Shown piece after piece: positions 1 to 10,560 of a stretch of DNA of 64,000 nt. The number at the start of each line of letters is the position of its first letter. Position 1 is the stretch's first letter. The stretch is from Imbricaverruca yamaguchii (taxonomy: Eukaryota; Arthropoda; Thecostraca; Neoverrucidae), in the NCBI GenBank assembly GCA_034440575.1, contig JAOTOL010001657.1:1070001-1134000 (forward strand), in the 5' to 3' direction. The notes under the pieces were generated by a model. The model worked only from the letters and a program-made list of their open reading frames with translations, was not told the origin of the DNA and did not search any database. The position numbers and the translations under genes are program-made.

Positions 1-704
1 GTGTCCCCACTCCTTTTTCTACGTCACTGGGGGCAGGTGAACCCACATCTCTGAGTAAGCAGGTGGAATTCCAGCTCCGAGTACAGGTGGTGAGGACACA
101 TGGTCTGTGCATCAGCAGCATTTCCTCAACTAGTGATCAACAGCAGTGTATCAGCACAGACGTCTGTACCGCCTACTCCGAAGTCCGTGTGCAGATGGAA
201 TTACGCCAACGCTATTAGTGAGGTTCCTGACAAACAAACCCAGACACCAACTCCTTGCCACTTTCTTCTCCTTTGCTTCACAGCCGCTGCTTTTGTAAGA
301 CCGTGTGTCCTCCCCCCCCCCGTATAATTTTTCCTCCTCCGCCGCCATTCCATCAAATTCGCCACACCGCCTCTCTGCGCTGGGCATTGACGTTTTCCCG
401 TAATTTGTCGTCTTGGGTGCTATTCCTGTTAACGATTATGTCGCATGGATAAGGGTGGAACAACTGATATTGAGCACCGGCGTGTTTCCACGGCGGACGG
501 GAGAGAGGGAGTTGCCGTCTACCCGCTGGGGAAATCGGCAATAAACTGAATGCGTGTCTACGGAGACCGCTCTAGGGTGTACTAAGACCACTGCTGACTT
601 CGCGAGCCAATCTTCGGACTACAGAATATCCCCTCCGACGACAAAAGACAGGGAACAGGAGAACAGGAGGCTACTTCAGTTCACACACGGCGACAGAACA
701 TACT
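1..704. other. Unannotated segment
   Basis: No supported gene or repeat. A C10 run lies near 312-321. Open frames here are under 100 codons and resemble no family I recognise. Confidence 0.5.
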
Positions 705-718
705 TCCGGAGCCACTTG

Positions 719-880
719 TTGGTTGGCTATTGGCTTTACAACACATCGACCATTGAGTCATGTAGCGTCGCCAATCTCTTACGCCGATTGGTCGCGCGCG
801 AAGAATGGCGACAGGTGAGATTCGAACCCGCAACCTTTCGATTATGAGACTAGCGACTTACCCCTAGGCTACTCGTCCCC
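719..880 (-). mobile_element. tRNA-derived SINE, Met-tRNA-like head, LINE-like tail
   Basis: On the minus strand the element begins with a tRNA-like head (about 880 down to 808) holding an A-box-like AGTAGCCTAGGGGTAAG and a B box GGTTCGAATC. The anticodon arm reads AGTCTCATAATC, as in initiator/elongator Met tRNAs (CAT). The body at 762-796 matches the SINE at 28562-28596 at 33 of 35 bases. The 3' end (719-760) resembles the LINE tail seen elsewhere in the window and ends in CCAACCAA. A perfect 14-bp direct repeat TCCGGAGCCACTTG flanks it at 705-718 and 881-894; I read this as the target-site duplication. The tRNA head, pol III boxes, LINE-like tail and TSD make the SINE call strong. It is not a functional tRNA gene, because the acceptor stem does not pair cleanly. 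Confidence 0.88.
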
Positions 881-1236
881 TCCGGAGCCACTTGAATTCC
901 AGGACGCCCGGATGGCGGCACGCCCGACTGGGAACATTTCTCCCACGTCCTCTCGGCATCCTCCTCCATCGTCCCGAGGTCGTCAACACCACCATGCACC
1001 AGCCCACGCCGCACTAATCGCGCCACCAATGTGACCGTGCCAACCTCGAGTGCGGCATGTCGGCTCATTGGCTCTGAGAAACGGCCCCAGCGCGGTCGTG
1101 CACCCAAGCCTTACAGCACGCCAGCGTCCGCGACTGCTTCGCACGGCTGCCCAGTGTCGAAACGTCGGTCGTCCGCAAGTGAAACCGCACGGTTTTAGGC
1201 CAACATATGCTGCTGAGAAATTCCGCCTAGGAGACG

Positions 1237-1296
1237 TTCGTTGGTTAGTTATTTGGGCTTTGCGGCGTTTCGACCAGAACTGATCACTTGCGCCCA
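1237..1296 (-). mobile_element. Solo LINE 3' tail (about 60 bp)
   Basis: Read on the minus strand it starts with GGGCGC and ends in AACCAACGAA, a diverged copy of the 58-bp tail family. It is flanked by a 13-bp direct repeat CGCCTA(G/T)GAGACG at 1224-1236 and 1297-1309 with one mismatch, consistent with a TSD. Confidence 0.78.
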
Positions 1297-1525
1297 CGCC
1301 TATGAGACGGCTAAGGGCATCAGGAACTGATCACGTCGTTGTACACGCCCACATGCTCACACAAGTCCTGTTCCAGCAAATTACCACTCCCATTCTCACT
1401 CCCACTCCGGCTCCCAGACCACACGCCGCACAGACCATTGCGTCATGAATTGAGCACCAGCCTTGACACCATGACACACCAGCCGGTACTCGCCGCGAGG
1501 TTTCACAGCCGCCCGCAGCCAATAC

Positions 1526-1700
1526 CCCTAGTTCTGGCGACCGATACTACTAGTTCTGGCACGGGCGCTGTATGACCGTAGCAGTCGATGCGCCCCTAAG
1601 CCCAAATAACCAACCAACCAACTACTAGTTCTGGCTGCCGATATCCCTAGTTTTGGCCAACGATACCCATAGTTCTGCCCAGGGGGAGGGGTACAGTGGC
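1526..1700. repeat. 22-bp tandem repeat interrupted by a LINE tail
   Basis: Degenerate units built on CTAGTTCTGGC followed by CCGATA recur every 22 bp. Removing bases 1561-1620 and one copy of the flanking 15-bp repeat restores the 22-bp phase, so the array predates the insertion. Confidence 0.7.
1561..1620 (+). mobile_element. Solo LINE 3' tail with TSD
   Basis: Plus-strand copy of the 58-bp tail: GGGCGCTGTATGACC, then GTCGATGCGCCCC, then AAGCCCAAATAACC and CCAA repeats. The 15-bp repeat ACTACTAGTTCTGGC flanks it exactly at 1546-1560 and 1621-1635. One of the two best preserved solo copies in the window. Confidence 0.85.
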
Positions 1701-2082
1701 GGGGTACACTCTTCATCCGCTAACCTCTGCTCTTAATCACTTAGAAGCACGCTTTTTGTTTGTTTACCAACACGTAGGATGATCCGTCAATCCGTCAAAA
1801 CCATCTACAGAACTCTTATTCTACCTCTTACTGTTGACGTGCCGGGCCAGGTGAAATAGGCTAATGCATAGGCTCGCCCTCTTCACTTCAACCTTCCTAC
1901 ATCTAGCCGACAACTAAACTAAATTATGTAGTCAAATTAAATGCATAGGTCAGCTTCTTGCCAACTCGGTGGCATTATGCAGGTTCAGCTTCAGGGTCGG
2001 GGTCAGTCGCATGCAGACAGTGTGGGAACCAGCAGTCTTCACGTGCCTGAATGCAACGCTACGGTAACTTCCAAACTAGGAA
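1701..2082. other. Unannotated segment
   Basis: Moderately AT-rich, with no repeat or coding signal that I can support. Confidence 0.5.
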
Positions 2083-2262
2083 CTGCATAGGAATGATGTG
2101 TGGATGATTGTGACTTTACGACGCACTCAGCAGCCGAGTCCATAAGGCGCCGCCTGCCTCTCGCCCTGGCAGGAAGGGCGGGCATCGTGGGGAATCGAAC
2201 CCCGTACCCCTGGCAGGTTAGAAGCTCAGCTAACCACTGAGCTACCGACGTTCCCGATATAG
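2083..2262 (-). mobile_element. tRNA-derived SINE, second family
   Basis: Minus-strand tRNA-like head at about 2255 to 2175 with A box TAGCTCAGTGGTTAG and B box GGGTTCGATTCC. The anticodon loop region reads CTTCTAAC, tentatively Arg(TCT)-like. It is followed by GCGTCGTAAAGTCAC and an ACAATCATCCACAC stretch. Its 3' body differs from the SINEs at 719 and 28527, so it is a separate family. A possible 7-bp TSD (ATAGGAA) lies near 2088 and 2264 but is too short to be decisive. The exact 3' end is uncertain. Confidence 0.72.
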
Positions 2263-2400
2263 ATAGGAAGCAAAAGCAATTGGTTATTGAAGACAACAAA
2301 TAAAATATGATGACATTTCAGTGTACAGAGGTTTTCAACCTTCCAAGCCAGGTCAAGGTTCATTTGCATATCAAAACCTGGCGGCAGTAGTGCGACACCA

Positions 2401-2480
2401 CCACTGAACCAGTGACGCCTTCCCTGAACCAGTGACACCTTCCCTGAACCGGTGACACCTTCCCTGAACCGGTGCGACAC
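2401..2480. repeat. 20-bp minisatellite
   Basis: About four near-identical units of CCCTGAACC(A/G)GTGACACCTT. Confidence 0.85.
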
Positions 2481-2590
2481 CAGCCAACAGCAGGATGCCA
2501 CGGGCGAGTCCCGCCCGCGTGGGAGGTGCGCCGTCGATCGGCCGCCACCGTGGTAAACACAGGAGCGTCGGCCAGCCCCGAGGAGTGGGC

Positions 2591-2640
2591 GGCACACCAC
2601 TGCACACTGTGATAACTCGAGGGGAAAACTGGCCATAAAT
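2591..2640 (-). repeat. Dispersed 50-bp repeat, copy 1
   Basis: The reverse complement matches 6201-6251 with about five substitutions and one indel. The shared core begins ATTTATGGCCAGTTTT and ends TGTGCA(G/C)TGGT. Confidence 0.75.
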
Positions 2641-3146
2641 CGTAACGGACAAAGTATGCTAGCTAGCAGGGCGATTTTGGTTTTAGTCGAGAGCTTAAAA
2701 TTTGGGTCATATAGGGAAGATTTATTGTCTTAAATATTGCCTAACCAAGGAACATCAGAGGTTATATCTGGTAGAGGGGAGGGAGCATTCCGCTCCACTC
2801 ATTTTGCTTCCGCGAAATATCTCGGGAACCAATTAAGATAGATAGCTCAAATTGTGCACATACCTTTATGAGCATCTAGAGTACTTTGTATTAAAATATC
2901 GACGTCCGGTCATCCATGATGACATCATGATGACGTCATAAGTGAAGTCATTTGGCGCTCATATATCGGATGATTATTAGCGAGCGTTTGTTATGCGAAT
3001 ATTCCGCAGTGTAAATGTGGCCTTATAATTGCTACGCAGATCTTGTCCTAAGTGGCTGAAATTACGCCAACATTCTGCAGTGTAAATGTGACCTTATAAT
3101 TGCAAGATCTTGTCCTAAGTGGCTGAAATTACGCCAAAATGCATCA
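2641..3146. repeat. AT-rich segment with a 70-bp tandem duplication
   Basis: 3001-3071 and 3072-3139 are two near-identical direct copies running from ATTC(C/T)GCAGTGTAAATG to GGCTGAAATTACGCCAA; the second lacks a few bases. Just upstream, near 2920-2940, are two closely spaced cAMP-response-like words (ATGACATCATGATGACGTCA). It looks repeat-derived but I cannot classify it. Confidence 0.6.
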
Positions 3147-3539
3147 CTAGGATATGCTCTCATGTTGGATCACTTCAGAGATTCTGAGAGCCCGGCGAGT
3201 CTTGCTGGGCCGATTCGGTGATGACCACACCTGTCGCAACACGAAAGCCGCGTCCTTCATGCCCTCAGCACGAGCACTTTGCCCAGCTACCTCCACGAGC
3301 TGCAGATAACTGTGCTGTTGAGTAACTCTTGAGGATGCCCGACGCTGAGAACGGGCGCTGAGGTGATCGTAGATTCTAGTTCGTCGCCTTCGCGCTCTCT
3401 TCACGGTCTCGTCATCAAGGCCGGTCTTGGCTTCACCATCACTCACGACATGGTCACTACGCTTCAGGGACACGGAGAACAACTCGTTTCCCGAAATATT
3501 AGTCGCAAACTGACTTCTGAATTTGTTCTGGGCTCTCAT
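3147..3539 (-). CDS. Open frame of 130 codons, unrecognised
   Basis: An uninterrupted minus-strand frame outside any tandem repeat. The predicted protein is basic, with an RARRRRTR run near its middle and otherwise mixed composition. I recognise no domain, signal peptide or membrane segment. It could be an exon fragment, an old mobile-element remnant or chance. There is no supporting neighbour, and no splice or poly(A) signals that I can defend. Confidence 0.15.
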   Translation of the reverse strand: MRAQNKFRSQFATNISGNELFSVSLKRSDHVVSDGEAKTGLDDETVKRARRRRTRIYDHLSARSQRRASSRVTQQHSYLQLVEVAGQSARAEGMKDAAFVLRQVWSSPNRPSKTRRALRISEVIQHESIS

Positions 3540-4121
3540 GCACTAAACCCAGTTTACTTTTAAGTTCTTGGCGATAAGTCTGTCGCCTTTCTCAAGTCCA
3601 CAATCAACGACTCACTTCGGAGGCATCCTGGGGGATTTTTTTTCCATGATCAACTGCAAACTATAACTAAACACATGAGCACAATAGTTCCCACACCCAG
3701 ACGCTTTTGCACTGGTTAACAAGTCCACCAATTCCTCTGCTAACGCGCACCTGCATGTTCACTGTACGCAAAATCCAACCACAATGACCCGAACCTTACA
3801 GGCAGACAGCTTCCCTGCCGTGACCTATCTCGACTCAGTCGTTTCGTCAATAAGGGGACCTTTTGGCATAGCAACCACTGGATCAGGTTACCCGGTAAAG
3901 ACACCCCACACCGCAAGCCGACGCGTCGCGGCGTCCGGCTCGGGTTTACCCGTGCCGCCCGGGCTGGCCACCGCCCTCACCGAGGCCTCCCAGGATACAA
4001 TTGATCACTATCGGTGTTAGAGCGGCTAGGTGCACCTGAAACTTGCGGCACATATAGTCAAAGGATCGCTGATTTCATTGGGATTGGTCCCTGGCTGTGC
4101 GCTGTTGTGCCTTTTTAAACC
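3540..4121. other. Unannotated segment
   Basis: No repeat or gene seen. It ends at the TTA target site of the DNA transposon. Confidence 0.5.
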
Positions 4122-4124
4122 TTA

Positions 4125-5784
4125 AGCCCGGTTCACACTGACGCTTTCCGAGCGTTTATTCATAGTTTTTAGGCCGTTTCTTCAAAGAAACGGCAATCGA
4201 ACGTATTTCAGTCGCCCGTCAAAACTGCGTCTTACGAACGTTTAACGCGATCAGGGCGTCGCACAGTGTGCACCGGGGCATGTCAAGACCGGGTAATGAA
4301 CGTCAATCTGGCGTCCGAAAGATAGATATAGTTCATCTTTTCAACGCCGATTCAGCGTTTAACGTTCTGTTGGCGTGATTGCGTGGCCGCGATATATTCG
4401 AAGTTGTGTTGGCTGTCTATAACCAGGTGAGAAGCATTGATTTGCTTGTGGATATACTATTGCATTTTCTAGCACACTTCTTGACCACGTGGTAGAGAGG
4501 TAGCACTGGAAAATAGTCACAGGCGGAATTGTATGCAATGTTGTGTTGTTTGTGTTTCATTGGCGTCGAAGGAAAAAAACATGCTTGCTCGCCCAAGATG
4601 GAAAGGTGGGAAGTAATATTTTGGGGTTGTGCATGCAGCCCTGACAAAATCTTGCAAGTATCTGAAGAACATAGCCATGAAGAAAATCATTGGCCCAGTG
4701 AGTTATAAGTGCCTATTGTAAGCAATGAAAAACCATTGACAATTTCTGATACTCCAAACAGAACTTGGCACTGCCAGGTTATGCATGATGGTGAAAAACA
4801 TATTCATAATTTCCATTGCTGTAAATCCCAATTCATTGGAATTTTCAGAACAAAAAGCATTGGTTGTGCATGTCCAGTGCCAACTACAGATGCTATCTTT
4901 TCTGATGTGTGCATGATATGCATATCTAAATATGTACATGTTAATTTTGGTGCTCACTATGTCAAGGTGCACTTAAGTTGATGTCCCAAGGTAGGCTGCA
5001 AAGTTAACCCATATATTTTGTTTGCAGACTCGTGGTTCGACATGTTGGGACTTGTTGTTCAGCATGGGCAACTAGCCGATGGTGTCCACAAAATGCAACC
5101 AAGGAGAGCCCCTGTGACTCAATGTTGCACTTTTGCATTATATCTTTATGTCTGGCACATCCCACAACACCAAAATCCTTCTTTTGCCCCGTCCCAACTC
5201 ACAATTGGTCACCCATCAAGCATTCATCCCTGGTATGCTGTCTACCTACATGCATTATCTTGCACTGATCAAAGTTACATTTCATTTGCCACTTGTTGAC
5301 CACTTCATATGCTGTTCCAACTATTTTTGTTGAGTCTTCACGGCCAAGCAAAGCAAAAATGCGTGAAGCATTCTGCAACTTGTGCTATCCAGTTGAACTG
5401 AGCAAGGATGAACTGAGGCTATCACAGCATTTAACACCACTTGTTCAACAATGATGCAATATAAATGGATCACAGAGAATGTATGATTTTCTACGGAGAG
5501 ATTCGTGATTTGACATTAGCCGGTTTGCGTACCTTTCACAAATATATTTACCAGTGCATACTATTCACAAATTTTCACAAATCAATCTACCAGTCAGAAT
5601 GGTCTCATTGGCGTCATAATTGATTCGTAGCGAAGCGTAAAACGAACGTTTTCATTCGGGGAAACAGTGTGTTATTCCCGGTGTATTTCCGCTCGTTTTA
5701 CGACGTCTATCTTCTGTTTGACGTTCGCTATCCGTTCGTTTTACGAACGTTTGACGCTCCGAATTGCCAAGTGTGAACCGGGCT
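4125..5784. mobile_element. Harbinger-like nonautonomous DNA transposon
   Basis: The two ends form a terminal inverted repeat with 15 perfect bases (AGCCCGGTTCACACT) and weaker similarity for the next 15, both reaching a GAGCG. The 3-bp direct repeat TTA lies at 4122-4124 and 5785-5787. In PIF/Harbinger elements a 3-bp TWA target site is typical, so this is the favoured superfamily. Subterminal DNA is rich in CGTT/AACG words, including TTTTACGAACGTTTGACG near the right end. The interior is AT-rich with only short open frames; I see no DDE transposase or Myb-like protein. At 1660 bp it is probably a deleted, nonautonomous copy. Confidence 0.75.
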
Positions 5785-5905
5785 TTACTTGAACTTCGAG
5801 GTACTAAAAATTTGAACGACTATTGCAATTACTGATTGTTTGGCAACAAATGGCATGTTGTGAATTGGTGTATGCCTTTTTGAATTGCTTAACGCAATGA
5901 GAATG
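5785..5905. other. Flank between transposon and LINE tail
   Basis: Short AT-rich spacer. It contains the TTA target site at its left edge and the first TSD copy of the next insertion (5894-5905). Confidence 0.5.
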
Positions 5906-5934
5906 TTAGTTGTTATTAGGGCTTTAGGGCACAT
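5906..5934 (-). mobile_element. Severely truncated LINE 3' tail (29 bp)
   Basis: Only the last 29 bp of the tail family remain (ATGTGCCCTAAAGCCC then AATAACAACTAA on the minus strand). A perfect 12-bp repeat GCAATGAGAATG at 5894-5905 and 5935-5946 flanks it, which supports a real insertion despite its size. Confidence 0.72.
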
Positions 5935-5946
5935 GCAATGAGAATG

Positions 5947-6200
5947 TCCTCAGCTATCATTTCATATCTCGCCTGTTCAGGTTTTCAGAATGCAGCTTGC
6001 CTTTATCAATCGTCAAACTGCGACAACATTTGTGCATGTGAGTGTCGTTTTTTTCCACACGTAATGTTGCCCACGTTCATAGACTTATTTCTATATCAAA
6101 TCTTGCAAAAATTTTCATAAAAACTGTGGCTTCGTCTGCTTCAATCATTTGCTGATACAATGGCGCAAGAAATACGGCATAAAAAATAGTCGAGAAATGC
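5947..6200. other. Unannotated AT-rich segment
   Basis: No feature seen. Confidence 0.5.
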
Positions 6201-6251
6201 ATTTATGGCCAGTTTTTCCCTTGAGATATCACACTGTGCACTGGTCGTGCC
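6201..6251 (+). repeat. Dispersed 50-bp repeat, copy 2
   Basis: Inverted partner of 2591-2640 at roughly 88% identity by eye. It runs directly into the hairpin and 12-bp array that follow. Confidence 0.75.
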
Positions 6252-6278
6252 GGCTCCAGCCCGCGCTGGAGCCGGCAC
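6247..6278. repeat. Perfect 14-bp hairpin
   Basis: GTGCCGGCTCCAGC, a 4-nt loop CCGC, and its exact reverse complement. It marks the start of the GCTGGAG array, so it may reflect an inverted first unit. Confidence 0.8.
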
Positions 6279-6400
6279 TGGAGCCCCCGCTGGAACCCGC
6301 GCTGGAGTTCGCGCTGGAGCCGGCACTGGAGACCGCGCTGGAGTCCGCCCTGGAACTTGTGCTGGAGCTCGCGCTGGAGCCCGCGCTGGAGTCGGCGTGC
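6265..6400. repeat. 12-bp minisatellite
   Basis: About 11 units of GCTGGAGCCGGC with variation. There are no stops in several frames, which explains the open frames on both strands here. Confidence 0.85.
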
Positions 6401-6884
6401 ACCGACCACAATCGCGCGCTGACTTCATCTCCCGCACGCCGCCGACACGGCCCGCGTCCGTGTCGATGCACCGTCGTCGGCACAGCGCCTCCGACGGAGT
6501 GGCGGGGAGGGGCGGGGGAGGGGTGGCGGCTAGTGGAGCTGGCATGATGAGCCGGCCGAGGCACGCCGCGCCGGAAACGGCCGGTTTGTGGCGGGAGGGC
6601 GCCGGCCGGCGGCGGCGGCGGCGGCCGTGGGAGGCGGCAGGCGCAGCTAAGTTGGGCTATGCACCGCGCCGACATTGCGGGCGGATCCGCCGGAGACGAC
6701 ACCCGACCCGGCTCTGTCGCCGGCGTGCCCGGCTCGCGCGCAGGGTCGGTGCCGGGCCGGTGGGCGCCTCTGGCGGCGACCCCCACGTCCCCCAACACAG
6801 CGCGCCTGGACGCGCCTCTGCCGCCGCCCGACGCCGCCAGGAAGCGGCGGCCGCCAGCCATTCATGGCGCCTCGCCTGAGAGGG
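6401..6884. other. GC/CpG-rich unique DNA
   Basis: Very GC-rich, with GGCCGG words and GGC/CGG runs near 6610-6640. Overlapping open frames of up to about 220 codons on both strands follow from the low stop frequency at high GC. No domain is recognised. Confidence 0.5.
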
Positions 6885-7235
6885 TGGCCGAAGAGCGGCC
6901 GTTACGTTACGCCGGCTCCACCGAAGAACGGCCGTAATGTTACGGTGGCTCCACCGGGAGGACGACGTTGCGCTACGGCTGCTGGGCCCAGAGTACGGCT
7001 GTTACGTTACGGCGGCTGATCCGGGAGAAAGTTCGTTACGTCGAGGCCTCTGGGCCGGGAGATCAGCCGTTACGTTACTGCGAATGGTCCACAGGAGAAT
7101 GGCGGCTAAGTTGCTGCGAGTGGACCGGGAGAGTGACCGTTACGGTACTGCGAATGAACCGGAAGAATGGCCGTTACGTTACGGCGCCCGTGCCGGGAGG
7201 AGAGCCGTTACGTTGCAGCGACTGAACGGAGAAAG
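6885..7235. repeat. 34-bp degenerate minisatellite
   Basis: About ten diverged units, each containing GGCCGTTACGTTACGGCG or a variant followed by a CCGGGAGA-like segment. Confidence 0.75.
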
Positions 7236-7390
7236 CCGCTTCTATGTCCGGACAAATCGCCGCTCCATAATGACGAAATGTCCGCGGTCACTGTCGACGT
7301 CACCACAAACAGTCCAGAATGCTGCACTACCGAGTAGCCGGGCCTGGCTGAGGGGAGCTCACTGAAGTGGCTCGGCCGAGAGAGTCTGGT

Positions 7391-7800
7391 CGAGGGACCT
7401 AGCTGAGGGACCTAGCTGAGGGACCTAGCTGAGGGACCTAGCTGAGGGACCTAGCTGAGGAACCTATCTGAGGGACCTAGCTGAGGGACCTAGCTGAGGG
7501 ACCTAGCCGAGGGACCGAGCCGAGGGACCTAGCTGGGGGACCTAGCCGAGGGACCTAGCCGAGGAACTTAACTGAGGGACCTAGCCGAGGAACTTAACTG
7601 AGGGACCTAGCTGAGGGACCTAGCTGAGCGACCTAGCTGAGGGACCTAGCTGAGGGACCTAGCTGAGGGACCTAGCTGAGCGACCTAGCTGAGGGACCTA
7701 GCTGAGGGACCTAACTGGGAGGTCTGGCTGGGAGGCCTGGATGATGGACCTGGATGAGGGCCCTGACCGAGGGTCCTGGATGAGGGGCCTAGCTGGGAGG
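7391..7800. repeat. 13-bp minisatellite
   Basis: Units of GAGGGACCTAGCT in about 25 clear copies, degenerating after 7715 into GGGAGGTCTGGCT-like units. Confidence 0.92.
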
Positions 7801-8762
7801 TTGAAGCTCGCGAGATGAGTCTCGTCTTCGTCTGGAGAACTGAGGCTCACCCGACAAAAAGGCTCGCGAAAGCTTCAGAGACTTCACGACGAGGCTTCAG
7901 AGTGCTCCAGTGCATCCGCACTCCATTCTCAACGAATTCTTCTCAGAGGAGCGCCTGGGAGGACTCTCCGAGGAAACGTACACTCACGAGCATTCCTGGA
8001 TCCGCCCTTTATCAGCTTCAGACGGATGTATATAAATTTGTGTTCGATTGCAGGCGATCAGCCTAGAGCACCAAATCCAACAGGGATGCAAGGCAAACCG
8101 GATCACTCGAATCCAAGTTAGGAAAAGTATTTCACAAATCATTTTCGGCGTCCTAGCCCGCGGTGGAAATGGTAGGTCAGGGTGTCGACAGGTGATATGC
8201 AGTCCTAACTAGAAGTAGAGAACGGCAGATCTGCGCATGCACACCCAGAAGTAGAGGCCGGCCTACTTCTGATCAGCGTCAGAAAGCAGTTCCGTTAATC
8301 GGTGCGAGGGAGACACTGCATGTGAGACACAGTAAGCTAGTTAGTTATTCTAGCTTATCAGAACATCGACTGCATAATCCATACAGCACCCTGTGGCACA
8401 ATACAAATGCTTGCTAATGTATTCGCTACTTACAAGAACGAGACACAGAAAGACACTAGGTAAAACGTTCCACTTGGATAATAGTTTTGCATAGATCAAC
8501 TCGCATGACGGTTCCTGAAGTCAAGGAGAAGGTAGACACTTTCTGGAGAGAAGCAAAGGTAGACTTTGTGAAAGATGGAATCCAGAGAAACATTGAAACT
8601 TCTACGTCCTCTTCGAACACGCATTGGTGACAACATGGTATTGTAGACATCCCTGCACAAAACCAGCCGAAAATTGCCCGATGATACGGGCGAATACAGA
8701 GGGGGGGCTGGCGACCTGTGCGCTAGAGTGCCAAAAACGCATCCCTACAGTATGCTCGTGTG
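7801..8762. other. Unannotated segment
   Basis: Mixed-composition DNA with no supported gene, element or array. Confidence 0.5.
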
Positions 8763-8790
8763 CCCCCCCCCCCCACACACACACACACAC
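8763..8790. repeat. C12 run and (CA)n
   Basis: A cytosine run directly followed by about nine CA dinucleotides. Confidence 0.95.
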
Positions 8791-9111
8791 TCCCGCTCAA
8801 AGATCTGCTTTCGCCGAAAACGCCCTTCAGACGAAATATGCTCCTCCACTTAAATATTCCTGGATCCGCTCGTACCCAATATTGAATTAAATCTGCACGC
8901 ACCATGGTGCCACCGTAGGTTATTCACTGTCTCATCTATCGGACGTAATCCACCGTCCAAACGGCTGCACCTGGACCGACAGAGACTGCGCCAGCACAGC
9001 TGCCACAAGACGCACATGTAGCAGGGCAGTCATGCAGCAGGCATATCTGAGCCTATCTACGCCGAATCCATGGGCAGTCACCCATCGGTATATCTATGGC
9101 TATATACTCTA
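8791..9111. other. Unannotated segment
   Basis: Nothing recognised. Confidence 0.5.
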
Positions 9112-9300
9112 GAGGAATATCCATGTCTATCTGCGCCTATCTACGCCAGAGGACTATTCATGTCTATCTATGTTTGCCTATGACAAAGAGTTACATATGG
9201 CTACCTATGCCTATCTACACCAGAGGACTATCCATAACTATTTGCGCCTATTTACGTCAGCGGACTGTCCATGGCTATACACGCCTATGTCACGGACGCT
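9112..9300. repeat. 37-bp degenerate tandem repeat
   Basis: Five diverged units of the pattern GAGGACTATCCATG...TATCTACGCCA. Confidence 0.72.
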
Positions 9301-10229
9301 TTTTATGATCGTGTTAATGTTTGTTCCTCATTAACCAGGTCAAACCAAATTTGAACATATGCATGCAAACATGGTCGGCTAAATAAAATCCATTGCGAAC
9401 ATGCACTAGGAATAAATATCTCGAAAATGAATAAATATCGTTTTTCCAAAGAACTACATGACGCACTTGCATCAGCGTGCAGACGATGCCACATATCCCT
9501 GTAAAGCTGGATGCATAAGCGAAGACTGAAGGGACAGCTAGTTACAATCGTAATGCCAAATTGCCGGGAAAATATTGACTTCACTCCGTTGGGATTACAG
9601 CTTGAAATGCAAAAATAATGCACAGGCTGCCCAGCCGTTTTGCCAGTTTACGCCGACAGCATGAGGAACTGGCGCCATGTTCGTGTGGTTGTGGGAGCAT
9701 GGCATAATTAGTCTGGCCTGCCATCTTGTGTAGCACCTTGGGCTATTAGGTAGCAGCCGCAACCTTGATTGAGTCAGATATTGAGCACAAGAAGCACGCT
9801 CAGGGAGCGGTTGAAGGGGGTGGAGGTGCGAACTTGCGACCCTCTCAGCAAAAAATGAGGACGTTGATTCGGTGCGATCGAGTTCACCTCCGCCCCCTTC
9901 CCCTCCCCGTGCAACGGGTTTTCAGCCGAATGGATTGCCGCACGGTATAATCAGCAAATGTTGGCTGGTGTGTGTGCCCATCAAAGCTGTTGGAGCAAGC
10001 GAAATGCATGCGGCGCATTGTCCACGATGTCATGACCGTCGCCCATTACATTTGCATCCACTTTGGCGAGCCTTGTTAGCCGAAAATGTGTCAAGCACCG
10101 AGCCGGGGAGTCCAAACTAACCCAGGGCATTCACTCTGTCTCCATGACAACAAACAACCGTTGTCACGGGCACCGGCAACGCAAGGACAACCGCCATTCA
10201 CTCTCTCCTGTCATGATTTTCCCCGATTA
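9301..10229. other. Unannotated segment
   Basis: No supported feature. 10205-10270 has a faint resemblance to the LINE tail but is too diverged to call. Confidence 0.45.
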
Positions 10230-10560
10230 GTTATTGGTTTTCACAGCCATCCCTGTCATCCTCCGGTGCCCACTTCCCCGGCGAGCCGCCTCGCCGTTGG
10301 CTTACGCGCCCTGCCACGTGACGCGCACCCGTCGCCACATTCCCCTCGCCCCTCCCTCCCCTCCCCTCCCCGGTGGCGCGGCGGTCGGAGCGGCCCAACA
10401 AGGACAAACGAGAGAGCCTGTCCCGGCCAGCTCGTGTGTGAAACAGTCGCCACGGACGCCGCACGGGGGCTGCGCGCGCGCGCGGTGCCCTCTCGGCCCG
10501 TCTCGAACAGTCGCGGCAAAAAGTCGGCCGTAATGACAGACCCACGGCCACCCCAAATGA
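10230..10560. other. CpG-rich segment
   Basis: High GC, many CpG dinucleotides, several overlapping open frames on both strands without recognisable domains. A CpG island or promoter region is possible, but no transcript feature is visible. Confidence 0.35.

Noticed and set aside
2165..2255. Functional tRNA gene
   Set aside because: Pol III boxes are present, but the acceptor stem does not pair properly and the sequence continues into a SINE-like 3' body.
4709..5299. Transposase in the Harbinger-like element
   Set aside because: Short frames at 4709-4981 and 5018-5299 with a possible small GT-AG gap between them, but no DDE-type motif or Myb-like domain could be recognised.
10205..10270. 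Possible LINE tail (TTAGTTATTGGTTTT...GGTGCCCA)
   Set aside because: Only loose similarity, with no stem-loop pairing and no TSD.
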